NCBI GenBank assembly: GCA_965153355.1
Contig: OZ231127.1
Span: forward strand, 16,120,001-16,184,000
Source: Flaccisagitta enflata
Taxonomy: Eukaryota; Chaetognatha; Sagittoidea; Aphragmophora
Length of the DNA: 64,000 nt
Direction of reading: 5' to 3'
The notes under the pieces were generated by a model. That model had not been told where the DNA came from and ran no database searches. It saw only the letters and a program-made list of their open reading frames with translations. The position numbers and the translations under genes are program-made. Positions within the stretch are counted from its first letter, which is position 1. Every line of letters begins with the position of its first letter. Shown in pieces: positions 32,022-47,744 of this stretch.

Positions 32022-32277
32022 TGGACATCGCTGAAAAAAAAACCAAACAGTAGAATTTGACAGTGGCCAGTGGGAAAATTGTTGACAATGAATTGATCTC
32101 ATTACCAATTCATAATTCTTTTTTGTTCTTACAGTTGGAGAGACCGACTCATTGAAGGTGTCTCTCGTTTTAAATTCGGAGTTGGTGTCGAATTTGAAAG
32201 AACTTACTTCAATCCCGTCACGGGCAAAAAACGCATTGTGGTGGCGGACGGGTATTGCGACAAGGAAGGCGACCTAA
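25856..32277 (+). CDS. SF1 helicase-like protein with NERD-like nuclease region; probable frameshift
   Basis: Likely a nucleic-acid-dependent ATPase. Exons supported: 25856-25928, 25982-26725, 26820-27103, 28737 to about 29308, 31517-31877, 32135-32277. Exon 2 carries FDILVFAPEIGCVIIDFDKK, shaped like the NERD/PD-(D/E)XK core but with Asp where Glu is usual. After the phase-1 junction at 27103/28737 comes ATGPPGAGKT (Walker A), then DLILVDEYL (Walker B) and a motif III/IV-like R-containing block. Exon 5 gives VLVLAHWKM, MDCQGAQWPAAAIV and TATRATTSLLFIYHD, like the UvrD-type second helicase domain. Exon 3 needs a net one-base shift near 26868-26880 to join EVREKLNDT to QLERAKDEL; otherwise an 87-nt intron 26794-26880 bypasses it. 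The exon 4 to 5 joint is unresolved in phase. Could be a live gene with a missed exon or a decaying copy. A possible upstream exon lies near 25680-25815. Confidence 0.7.
27200..28060. repeat. AT-rich dispersed repeat in the helicase intron
   Basis: Shares words with other repeats in the window: 'aatggcgccaagcaga' and 'ccgtttagaaatgg' are the reverse-strand counterparts of words near 4146 and 6095-6110. Borders are not visible. No coding sequence. Confidence 0.4.
28135..28610. repeat. (TTG)n microsatellite and 12-bp 'tttactttatct' minisatellite
   Basis: (TTG)n with TTA variants at about 28135-28260, and about fourteen units of 'ctttatctttac' at 28430-28610. Both lie in the intron just before the Walker A exon. 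Confidence 0.9.
29309..29835. mobile_element. GCGGCCCC-type element in the helicase intron
   Basis: Left: 'gtggtcagcgatacccg', GCAGCGGCCCCGAAGGGG, CCTGTAGAACACAGG. Right (29775-29822): the mirror image ending 'gggccgctgcccaaaa'. The core is the 'gatttgaggcctgagaggcc' minisatellite. The left 140 bp and much of the core are nearly identical to the copy at about 23320, 6 kb away. Confidence 0.8.
29938..30475. repeat. (CAT)n microsatellite with CAC variants
   Basis: Interrupted CAT array of over 500 bp. A segment with 'catgttcctcatcataatgc' and 'tatggtcattctcatcat' occurs twice (about 30210 and 30460), showing a large internal duplication of roughly 250 bp. Confidence 0.95.
30930..31350. mobile_element. 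GCGGCCCC-type element with a different (about 57-bp) core
   Basis: Left: 'gggcagcggccccaaaggg', 'ccgatgtcctgtaggac' and 'acaggggtgaatttcc'. Right: exact mirror ending 'ggggccgctgccctgctc', followed by 'catcgggtaccgctgacca'. Core: four or five units around 'cccattgaataacatggaaa'. Lies in the helicase intron. Confidence 0.85.
31927..32018. repeat. (CT)n microsatellite in the last helicase intron
   Basis: About 46 perfect CT units, in the 257-nt intron between 31877 and 32135. Confidence 0.95.
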
Positions 32278-32812
32278 GTCCGATTCTCTCCGTCGACGAA
32301 CGCAGGAACCTCGAGAGACCGACTCGAGTTTGGATGGCGCACGAATTTTGATAGCGAAAACGATCAGAAGGAAACAAAAGACGCGGCGCTCCTTGCAATT
32401 GTCTCTCGCTCTCGTTGGACTGGAACAGCAAATGCATGGGGGAACTTGATACTACTTTCTCGCGCTCCCGTCAGGTTGCTTCATGTGTTCGATGACGAGG
32501 TAGAAAGAAAACAATGGGACAGGATATCAGCGGGAAATCATTCAAGCAATCTTTTCCAGTATTTGAACAAAACCGCGGTAATCGTTTGAAAACATCATTT
32601 TGTAAAAGCTGTCCTGCCAATTCAGGAGTTTCCCAGTTTCCCTTTACTACCATTCGCACTAATCTTGAAAATACACCATCTAAAGTCATATTTTGAGAGC
32701 ACCACTTTTTGTACGCTGTATATTTTGAAATTAAAATTAAAATGGCCTAACGATTTAAGTCAGTTTATGTTCAGTCAGGATTTCATCGTTTTCACTGATC
32801 TCTTGGTTATCT
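32278..32812. other. Region downstream of the helicase gene
   Basis: Presumed 3' UTR and intergenic DNA. No repeat or second gene recognised. Confidence 0.35.
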
Positions 32813-32986
32813 TTTTAGTCGCGTGCACGTGACTCTATAACCCGTTATGTCGGTTGGTCGGTCACCCTTTGCTTTTTTGGTGTTGTGTTTTCAGGCGCTT
32901 TTGCCTAAATGTCTGCGATAGCCATTGACATTACTGCCCCTGCCCACCCGCACACAACTTCGGTAGCCGTGTATCCGGCCTTGTTC
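32813..32986 (-). mobile_element. Subterminal-repeat/3'-hairpin element, copy 5 (reverse)
   Basis: On the minus strand: 'acaaggccggatacacggct', head word GTTGTGTGC (32958-32950), 'gggtgggcaggggcagt', a GACCGACC tract, then GTCACGTGCACGCGAC and TAAAAA. Tail GCACGCGAC (32826-32818) pairs with the head except at two sites, both CG to TG in the head, as expected from CpG decay. Confidence 0.75.
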
Positions 32987-33079
32987 TAAGACTATTCAAA
33001 TCTTTTGTTTTTTTTTCGGGTTTTCCCGCTTGGACGAAGCTTTTATTTGAGTAGGTTTGGGTTGAAATGTATAAAACCC

Positions 33080-33170
33080 AGCCCTCACCTAGCCCTAACG
33101 ATAGCACTCACCCTATTCTTAACCCTTAAACCACCCCAACCCTAACCTTAACCCTAACCCTAAATACCCA
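33080..33170. repeat. Degenerate telomere-like CCCTAA tract
   Basis: 'ccctaacc' variants including 'accctaaccttaaccctaac'. Short and degenerate, so an interstitial tract and not a chromosome end; it only hints that TTAGGG may be the telomere motif. Confidence 0.5.
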
Positions 33171-33320
33171 GACGGAAATCAACCCTTTCCAGCCCTACAT
33201 CAACCTTCACAGCCCTTTTAATTGTCCTTGTTAGACTAATTTGATTTTGCCGAAATTTTGTTCTTGTTTCGACCACTGGCAATTGGCAACTACAATCAAA
33301 CTATCAACAAAACCAAACTA

Positions 33321-33933
33321 CCATCTAGCTCATAAATATACGGACAGCTGGATAAAGATTTGCATCTTGACTCACTGAATGAAATATATACCAAAAAAAT
33401 TCATTTTTAAGTAATCATATGGTATTTTGATCTATCAAGAACTTCTGTAACGAGTTTCTATTGGATTGGTCCATGATTTTTTGACTAAAATCAGTGTATC
33501 CTTAATTTTTCAGTAAGCAAAAAAAAAAAATCATTGATTTTTCTATTATTTTTTTTTATATCAGATGATTTTAGAGCAATATGTTTAACTACAGCCTCCA
33601 ATTTTTTCAATATTCAAAATATTTGATATAAGTGTGATTTAATGAGCTCAAGCAGAATGATTTTTGCTAATCTATTTGGATTTAGGAGCTCTTTCTATGA
33701 AGGTTGTCATTTAATGATTTCAACTGAAAACCTTTGAATTCGATTTTGGTAGAAAGACAGTTTTTCTTCAAAACGCTCTCATTTGGAAACGGATTGAGCT
33801 ACTGAGCTTTGCTTGGTCTTGAATGGAAAATTTTTTGTCATAGTTTGTTGATCTACTTTCATTTTTTTATTGGATATTGAAGTTTAGCTGCTATGAATGT
33901 GGGTACGTGTCCGTATATTTATGAGCTAGATAG
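33321..33933. mobile_element. TA-flanked inverted-repeat element, 613 bp, family B
   Basis: Left end CCATCTAGCTCATAAATATA and 'cggaca' mirror the right end; both are flanked by TA (33319-33320, 33934-33935). The TIR is about 28 bp and close to that of 63367-63957. The interior is AT-rich with no coding sequence. Confidence 0.82.
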
Positions 33934-34114
33934 TAAGTAAGCTTATGCCTGAATAAAATTCCGAATTTGATTGAGCAGTTAGCACTACTTTCACAAAAGA
34001 AATAAAAGGAAATCCAAGGTAAGTACGCAAAGGCACTGTAATCAAAAGGCAAGTTCAATGTAAAATTTGGTTTAAGGCAACATATAAACAAATACAAAAA
34101 GATTTGATTTTTTT

Positions 34115-39491
<5,377 letters not shown>

Positions 39492-40354
39492 CGCGGCAAT
39501 ATCAAATGGTGCTTACGTCGATATGCTTTATTTGTTTCGAATGAATTTTTTCCTTTGTTCTCGAATGAATTTGTAGTTATGGTCGCATTGGCAGAAGCGT
39601 CTTTTGACATCAATGATGGCTTACCATTTTTGCAATGTATATGAAAAAAGTGGTTCTCACTACATGGTAGAAAAAAGGAATGAAGTAGCATGAGGCAGAA
39701 AACGCGATGATTTCATGAAAGCGCACGACTACATTTTGCTTGGATAACTCGATGTAAAATAATCATTGAATGTCATGATGTAAAAGAGCAAGATGATATG
39801 ATTTCATATCAGGGAATTATTACATTTCTCAAGAACGTCCATATTACATTTGTAGTACCATACAAATTGGTTAAGTATTGAGTTTCCCGGATTAAGTGAA
39901 AATCATTTATTATTGAGTAGCAAGAAAGTGTAATGAAAACTTGTTATGTCCATGAATTCATGACACATCGAAAAATGACTCTTCAATGAAAGGCCAATAA
40001 TAGAAAAAGACTACAAAAATGTCAAATGTTGGTTGAAAGCAAGAGCAAGATTAATCATAAGTGTACCATTACAGTGAATCTAATAAGGGCCAAATAATGT
40101 AGAATACAACGGGACACTTTTAAATCTTGTGGCCACAGAGGTTTAGTCTCATGGCTACCAAGCTAAAACTCGCTTATCAGGCCATGGGCCCAGATCCCGG
40201 TACCCAAGGCCCAAAAATGTCGCTAAATCAAATGACAAATGGGTGACAAAATGGAATTACGGAGGTGTCTACAGTCGATAGTCGGCAGGTAACGGCAGAT
40301 GATAATGAAATAGAATGTCAGCATTACGCAAACGTAGTAATGGGTTAGTAAACG
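39492..40354. other. Intergenic region between the two channel genes
   Basis: 863 bp between the stop of channel B and the start of channel A, both transcribed leftwards. It should hold the channel A promoter and the channel B 3' UTR. No TATA box could be assigned and no repeat recognised. Confidence 0.45.
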
Positions 40355-43300
40355 TTACGTGAGGCCAGACTTGAGGGTTTCAGATACGATTCTGACCAGA
40401 ACAATAAGGGCAAGTGTCTGAATGAGGATAGCCGGAAACACGATGAGGAACATCGTCAACATAGCGAAGTATTGCTCCGTTTGATAGTAGTCTCCATATC
40501 CAAGGGTGGTCAACGTCACAATCGCGTACCTGAAAATAGTGCGGTAATGAAATGCTTCAATGCGATCAATCGTCCAAACAGAAATGAAATGGAATCTTGT
40601 TTGAATTGAAAGGTCAATTTGCTCTAGACAATCTTGCTTTTGTAACCCATTGTTATTTTAACAGTCGCTAAATGCGGCGGGTCAAAAGGTCGGCAGTACA
40701 TCCTTGATTCATGCCCCCGTTCAAAAAAAAAAAAATTATCCAGAATGCACTTGTCTTATCAATATTGAAATGTCATCGAAGCCGGTTAAAAAGATCACTC
40801 TTCTCCGCTTTATTTTTTGAATAATGCTTTTTTAAAAGTACCAATTAAGTCAAGTTTTGTATTCTAGTATCACTGAGAATTAGCTAACTCGACCGCTTGA
40901 GGAAAGCGCTTTTTTTCATCTAGTTTTAACTAGTTGAAAGCAGTTTAACAAGATAAAGACGTCTCATATTAATTGTAATTTTTATGCGCGTCCGTGCGCG
41001 TCTGTATGGTGTAGGCCCGTTAGTCCGCCTATCACGCGCAAGTTATGGTCAGCTTGTATTCTCTGTATACTTTTTAACACGCGAAATTAAAAGAAATGCA
41101 ATTACGGAGGCTTTACTCACCAAAAGGCATCAAATATGGATTTGAACAATGATTTCTCTGGGGCGAACATGTACTCCGTGTAGAAAGCGATGAAGGCCAA
41201 AATGCCGGACAGGATGTAATTCAGCAGCAATAATTGAATAACTTCCTGATGCAGACAAAACAAAAACAATTACCACGCATCTACCTATTTCATTACCATC
41301 ATTTACCTAATTTAGTATTCTAATTTAGATCTTACAAACATCCGTCTGTCCAAACGTATCCTTAAGAAGCCGATGATGATGCGTCTACCGCTGCATATAA
41401 GCCATTGATCTTTCTGTCCACTTTCTTTTTTCTCTTTTTCTTTTTCTTTTTCTTTTTCTTTTTCTTTTTCTTTTTCTTTTTCTTTTTCTTTTTCTGTCTC
41501 TTGTTCTTTTTCAATTTCTTTTTCTTCTTCCTCCTCTTCATTTTCTCTCTCTTCTTCTTTTCTTCTACTCTTACTCTTTCTTTTTTCTTTTTTCTTTTTT
41601 CTTTTTTCTTTTTTCTTTTTTCTTTTTTCTTTTTTCTTTTTCCTCTTCTCCTCCTTCTTCTCCTTCTTTCCTTCTTCTCCTTCTTCTTCCGCTTCTTCCG
41701 CTTCTTCTTCTTCTTCTTCTTCTTCTTCTTCTTCTTCTTCTTCTTCTTCTTCTTCTTCTTCTTCTTCTTCTTCTTCTTCTTCTTCTTCTTCTTCTTCTTC
41801 TTCTTCTTCTTCTTCTTCTTCTTCTTCTTGTAATTCTTTTCTTCATTTTCCTCTTCTTCTTCTTCTTCTTCTTCATTTTCTTCTTTTTTTAGTCGCGTGC
41901 ACGCGACTCTACAACCCGCTTTGTCCGTCGGTCGGTTGGTCGGTTGGTCGGTTGGTCGGTTGGTTGGTCGGTCGGTCACACTTTACTTTTTTTATCAATT
42001 TTATTTCTTTAAGTCATTTTTAGTCATTCTAAGTCATTCTAAGTCATTCTAAGTCATTCTAAGTCATTCTAAGTCATTTTAAGTCATTTTAAGTCATTAT
42101 TGTCATTTTAGTCAATATAGTTCTTTTCATCATTTTAAGTCATTCTAAGTCATTTAATGTTATTTTATGTCGTTTCAAGTGATTTTAAGTCATTTCAAGT
42201 GATTTTTTAGCATTTAAAGTCATTCCAAGTCATTTTAAGCCATTATTGTCATTTTAGTCAATATAATCCTTTTCATCATTTTAAGTCATTTTAAGTCATT
42301 TTATGTCATTATAAGTCATTATGAGTCATTATACGTCATTTTAAGTCATTTTAAGTCATTCTAAGTCATGCTAAGTCATTCTCAGTCATTTTAGTCATTC
42401 TAAGTCATGCTAAGTCATTCTCAGTCATTTTAGTCATTTTAGTCAATATAGTCATTTCACTTTTTTTTCACATAATTATAGGTAATTATAGGTCATTATG
42501 TAATTTTGGGTAATCATAGGTAATTATAGGTCATTATAGGTCATTATGCAATAATAGGTCATCATAGCTCATTTTAGGTAATCATAGGTCAGTGTAGGTA
42601 ATTATAGGTCATTATGTAAATATAGGTAATTATAAGTTATTATAGGTAATTAAAGGTTATTATGCAATTATAGGTCATTATTGGTGATTATAGGTCAGTA
42701 TGTAATCATAGGTAATCATAGGTAAATATAGGTGATTATAGGTCATTATGTGATTATTGGTAATTAATAGTCATAATAGGTAATTATAGGTCAATACAGG
42801 TCATTATGCAATTGTAGGTCATTATTGGTAATTATAGGTCATTATGTAATTATAGGTAATTAAAGGTAATTATAGATCATTATAGGTAATTATAGGTCAT
42901 TATGTAATTATAGGTAATTATAAGTCATTATGTAATTATAGGTAATTATAGGTCATTATAGATAATTATAGGTAATAATAGGTCATTTTGAAATAATGGG
43001 TAATTATAGGTAATCAAAGATCATTAAAGGTAATAATAGGTCATTTTGCAACTATAGGTAATTTTAGGTAATCATAGGTCATTATAGGTAATTATACATC
43101 AATAGACAATTATAGGTAATTATAGGTCATTATTCAATTATAGGTAATTATAGCTAATCATAGGTAATTACAGGTAATTATAAGTCATTATGCAATTATA
43201 GGTAATCATAGGTCATTATAGGTCATTATTCTATTAAAGGTAGTTATAAGTAATTATAGGTAATCATAGGTGATTATAGGTGATATTGGTCCATATTTAA

Positions 43301-46300
43301 ATATTGGTAATCATAGGTCTTTTTAGGTACTTATAGGTAATTATTTAATTATGGGTAATTATAGGTAATTATAGGTGTTTATAGGTAATCATAGGTCATT
43401 ATAGGTAATTATAGGTCATTATATTATTCCAGGTAATTGTGGGTAATTATGGGTAATCATACATCATTATAGGTAATAATTGGTCCATATGTAATTATAG
43501 GTAATCATAGGTCTTCATAGGTACTTATAGGTCATTGTTTGATTATGGGTAATTATAGGTTATTATAGGTAATTATAGGCAATCATAGGTCAATGGGTAA
43601 TTATAGTCATTATCGTCATTACAGGAAATAATGTACTTATATAATAAGGCGATTATGTAAGTAAGTCTCGCACGCGACTTATAGGTGTTGGCCTTGTTTC
43701 ATTTTCTTTTTCTTCTTCTTCTTCTTCTTCTTCTTCTTCTTCTTCTTCTTCTTCTTCTTCTTCTTCTTCCCTTTTTTCTTCTTCTTCTTCTTCTTTTCAT
43801 TTTTCTTCTTCTTCTTCTTTTCATTTTTCCTCTTCTTCTTCTTCTACTTCTTCTTCGTCTTCTCCTTCTTCTTCTTCTTCTTCTTCTTCTTCTTCTTCTT
43901 CTTCCTCTTCCTCTCCTTCTTCTTCTTCTTCTTCTTCTTCTGTTTCTGCTTCTGCTTCTTCTTCTTCTTCTTCTTCTTCTTCTTCTTCATCTTCTTCTTC
44001 TTCTGTTTCTGCTTCTGCTTCTTCTTCTTCTTCTTCTTCTTCTTCTTCTTCTTCTTCTTCTTCTTCTTCTTCTTCTTCTTCTTCTTCTTCTTCTTCTTCT
44101 TCTTCTTCTTCTTCTTCTTCTTCTTCTTCTTCTACTTCTCCTTCTTTTTCAGCCTTATCTTCTTATTCAATACAAATATCATTGGCAAACATCTTTTGTT
44201 CCTAGAAATGAGTCAACCTTAGCAAACTTGATGGATGTGAAAAGAAGTCTTTGAATGACGGGAAAGTATCGGCAGAGTTTAAAGAAGATGAATCCGTGGA
44301 AACTGAGGAGATATTTGGCGATGTTGATCATGAATTTTTTTCTGTAAATGAGGAAGTAGAAGAAGGTGACATTGATTCAGATTCGATCCAACTCTCTCTA
44401 GAGGCCGGTTGCATGCGACTAAAAAAGTAACAAATTTTGATGTAGACAACGCAATTCTTAGAAAATCATTAGTATGTATTACGCAGGTTCATAAGGAGTA
44501 GTATAATACTAGTATAAGTGTCGCCAAGATTCAAAAACTATGAAAGCCAACAAGCAAAATACACTTACTCTTCCTTTTCGAGATTCATGAACCAAGAGCC
44601 CTCTGTCGGGGTCATCACGAAGCTCAAGCCATACAACACCAAATAAGGAATGATCACCACGATGTCCATTACCAGAATCACGATGGAACCAGTTTTGTCT
44701 GGATTTGGAAGTGACAATGAATCAAAGTTTTGAGGATGAATCCAAGTTCATGGCTACGCAATTTGAACATCTCAGTGTCACGATCTATCTCATATGGAGA
44801 ACAAGTGACTACATGAATCAGCAGTTTCAACACCGACATTTTGTTATCTTTAATTCATTTTGGAAGTACATACAAACGAGGTACACGACTAGGCATCCGA
44901 TCCATTCTAGCAAGCACCATATGACCGCCAGACCAACTACCGCCTTTACCGCCACCACCGATGAACACTGAGGTATTGCCTGGAGGTAGCAAATGAACAC
45001 CTTTAAAATCTATCTGAATATCTAATGAATCAAGTTAAAGAGATTTAGACTCCAACTTTTTTTTCAAGAACACCATTTATGCACGAACGTTATGGCAATA
45101 TTCAAGCCAATCGATGGAATGAAGAGTAAAAAACTGGTATTTTCATAGCTCCACTAGTACATTTCACCGAAATCAATGCTATAACCATGTTACATTTCAT
45201 TTCCTTCCATGTGGTACTACTACCTTGATCAAAAGTCTTCGTCCACCTGTAACCACTAATAAATGTGCATAAAAACAAAATCAATATAAAAAATTGGTGC
45301 AATTTAAATATTATATCAAAAAATCTTTTGGATGCAACTTATTTGATCTCTGTAGCTTTATCGTTTGGAAATGAGAGTATTTTGAAAGTAACATACTATT
45401 TCTAAAAATGTTTGGTCATCTAATCAATAGCAAATCAGGAATAATCCATTGATGGAGAATCAGAAAAAAAATTTTCTAAATGGTTTGATAAGCTTTAAGA
45501 AAATAACCTATAATGACACAAAAAGTTTCCAAGATACCAATAAGCACTTATTACTCCAGAGTGAACTCATAAAAAGTATGAGTGCAAAAAAATCAATACA
45601 TTTTTAGTGTATTACGAATAAACCAACTTTTTTCTAGGGTAAACGAAGACTTTTGATCAAGATAGTACCCAACATCACGCAACCTACCCCGTGATATTGT
45701 TCGCAAACGACGTTGGAGTGAACTTGCGGAGATACCATGTATTCAAATCCCATAAAACTGAAGAAGAAGAGAAAAGTGACGACGCAAAAAGACACGAAGC
45801 CGTACATCAGGCCGAGGGACGTCGTCCAAGGAAGTCTGTAAAGGTCAAATGGATGATTTAGTACTTTAAATGTAAGTTCCCTGTTGTGTTTGACCAGATG
45901 GTTACAATTACGTCCGTAATTGACGAGAAATTAAAACTTAGATTTAATGACAATAAAATCATCTATGACGAGAAAAAAATCCCGTTTATCCGTTTTCAAA
46001 GATGAGTTCCCTTCTTACGCCAGCGGCCCCTAAGCCCTCAGCCTCGATGCCCAAATCACAGCATCATTGCCTAAATATCAGCCTCATTATCCAAATCTCA
46101 GAATAAAGGCCAAAACGCCAGCCTCAAGGCCTAAATTTCAACAACAGAGACCACAGCATTTCCCAAAACAACCCATGATTCCCCAACATTGCCCAATTAT
46201 GTAATTGTAAGATATTTTGTGTGTACCCTATGCTAATTAATTATGTAGCCAAGCTGATAGTTTTGTCAGGTTCACTTGAGCTTACAGGCATCAGTTACCA

Positions 46301-47744
46301 GTGACTAATGGTCTCAAGCTTTTGTGTCCGTCCATTTGTAGCATATCCGATAAATGAGCCAACTTATCCGTTTTGATTCTTTTAACCTGACTGTTTTTTC
46401 TGATGTAGGTTTCTATGTCCCTTGCAGCTTGTTGCGGGACCATTCTTATCGACTCCTCATAGTTTATACCTGATTGTTTTTCTGATGTAGGTTTCTATGT
46501 CCCTGGCAGCTTGTTGCAGGAGCATTTTTTTCGACTCCTTCAATTTATACCTGATTGTTTTTCTTATATAGGTTTCTATGTCCCTTGCAGCTTGTTGCGG
46601 GACCATTCTTATCGACTCCTCATAGTTTATACCTGATTGTTTTTCTAATGTAGGTTTCTTTGTCCCTGGCAGCCTGTTGGGGGACCATTCTTTTGGATTT
46701 TTCGGCGTTGTAATGCGCCAAACAACAGTCGGAAATTTCATCCTCTTCGATATCCCAATACATCAAAGCCTGTTACAAAGGATCCGTCAGTAAGGGAACT
46801 TCAAGGAGAAATAAGCTCTCGGCAATTTATATTCTGTTATGTATTGAAAGGAAAGAAGAAAACGAACAAAAGTAGAAAGAATAGAAGGGAAATAACCATA
46901 TTGCCAGTTGCCAATACATGTACATTGACCTGAAAAGAAGTATCATTTTTGGTAGAGTATGGTAATTAGTATTGCTTCTCAACGAGAGAAGCTACAACAA
47001 CCAGCAATTTTAAAGAGTTTCTAATGAGGCCAAACAGGAGTCTGTATCTCAATTTGTTAAGGAGCAGTACTCTTCCAAAATTGATGCTCATTTATGTGCG
47101 TCCGTTTGTGACAACCGTTTGAAAAGGTCTGTCTATAGCGAAATGAACAAAAGGATTATGATTACCTTTTGAAACTCCTTGAAGGAAGCTTCCTGGGGGA
47201 TGTGGAGTTCTCCGTCGACCAAGTAATTGAAGACGGCGACGGAAGTGTTGCACAATTTCTGTCTAAACCTGACTTTCGCTTCCGCCTCTCCCACCGTCGA
47301 CGCTTGCATCAGCATCAGTTCGTCGTCGTCTTCATCGCTTTCGTCGGTGTCGATGTCAACGCCACCGAAAAAAGTGACGCCGTTGGCGAGGCCGCCATTA
47401 GGAATGACTAGCTTTTCGTAACTGGTCTTGGTATGATTGTTTTTGTTGGAGCATGTGGAAGTGTTACGGCATCTCCCATCATTGTTGTTATTATGATTAT
47501 TATTGTTGTTGTTTTCGTAGTCATCGAGTTGGTCGTCGTCGTTGTTTTTGGTGGGCGTGGCTTCTCTAGTGGTGGAGACGACGTCGTATTCCTCGCAGAG
47601 TGACAGCGCCACCACGTCATTTCCGCTTTCAATGGCTTCCAGGATCTTGCAGAGTCTCGTGGCGGGATGATTCTGCACGCAACGCGCGCGAAGAACCACG
47701 TGAGAATCGTCGAACTCCAAACGCAGCCGCGTGATTAAACCCAT
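40355..47744 (-). CDS. Kv-like six-TM potassium channel B, complete, 503 aa
   Basis: K+ channel subunit with T1 domain. Eight exons: 47744-47166, 46769-46633, 45835-45688, 44967-44874, 44698-44569, 44341-44218, 41245-41121, 40529-40355. Lengths sum to 1512 nt and all phases fit. An in-frame TAA precedes the ATG. T1 is split by a low-complexity insert of Asn/Asp/Glu (about residues 55-155). Its Zn site reads HX5SX20CC, so the first Cys is Ser. S1 MYGFVSFCVVTFLFFFSF; S2 LAVIWCLLEWIGCLVVYLV; S3 VILVMDIVVIIPYLV; S4 GFIFFKLCRYFPVIQ; S5 LLLLNYILSGILAFIAFY; filter TTLGYGD; S6 FLIVFPAILIQTLALIVLV. S4 keeps two basic residues at three-residue spacing (K, R), with an Arg further on. No PxP in S6. The C-terminal tail is very short. 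The K|E intron between S4 and S5 matches channel A. The 44874 donor ('gtatgt') is the least certain junction. Confidence 0.92.
41430..41885. repeat. Polypyrimidine TTC/CTTTTT array in a channel B intron
   Basis: 'ctttttctttttctt' units grade into a pure (TTC)n tract of about 130 bp at 41700-41830. Strand-asymmetric homopurine/homopyrimidine DNA. Poly-Lys, poly-Phe and poly-Arg ORFs are artefacts. Confidence 0.95.
41886..43699 (-). mobile_element. Subterminal-repeat/3'-hairpin element, copy 6, with 1.6-kb minisatellite core
   Basis: On the minus strand: 'acaaggccaacacctataa', head word GTCGCGTGC (43678-43670), a long core, GACCGACC tract, 'ttgtaga', then the palindrome GTCGCGTGCACGCGAC and TAAAAAA. 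Head and tail words pair 9 of 9. The core has two related short-unit arrays: 'aagtcattct' (about 42010-42460) and 'taggtaattata'/'ggtcattat' (42470-43650). Flanked on both sides by TTC arrays in the large channel B intron. Confidence 0.8.
43705..44148. repeat. (TTC)n array, about 440 bp, in a channel B intron
   Basis: Interrupted TTC units ending about 70 bp from the S4 exon (44218). A 'ctgtttctgcttctgcttctt' phrase occurs twice (about 43939 and 44003), showing internal duplication. Confidence 0.95.
45220..45665. mobile_element. TA-flanked inverted-repeat element, 446 bp
   Basis: Left end CTACCTTGATCAAAAGTCTT mirrors the right end (CTATCTTGATCAAAAGTCTT on the other strand), with TA at 45218-45219 and 45666-45667. 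TIR about 28 bp. The right border is only about 20 bp from the 5' splice site of the channel B S1 exon (45688). Confidence 0.82.
46398..46720. repeat. About 82-bp tandem repeat, four copies, overlapping a channel B exon
   Basis: Units begin near 46401, 46483, 46565 and 46647 ('gtaggtttctatgtccct', 'gcagcttgttgcgggacc', 'tttatacctgattgttttt'). The rightmost unit contains the last 30 codons or so of the T1-S1 linker exon and its donor; the other three lie in the intron. The period is not a multiple of three, so extra copies could not be added in frame. Confidence 0.88.

Noticed and set aside
33080-33170. Chromosome end suggested by CCCTAA units
   Set aside because: The units are few and degenerate, with ordinary sequence and genes on both sides.
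46457-46741. 94-aa minus-strand ORF with repeated peptide phrases
   Set aside because: A shifted frame over the 82-bp tandem repeat next to the channel B exon; the true exon uses another frame.
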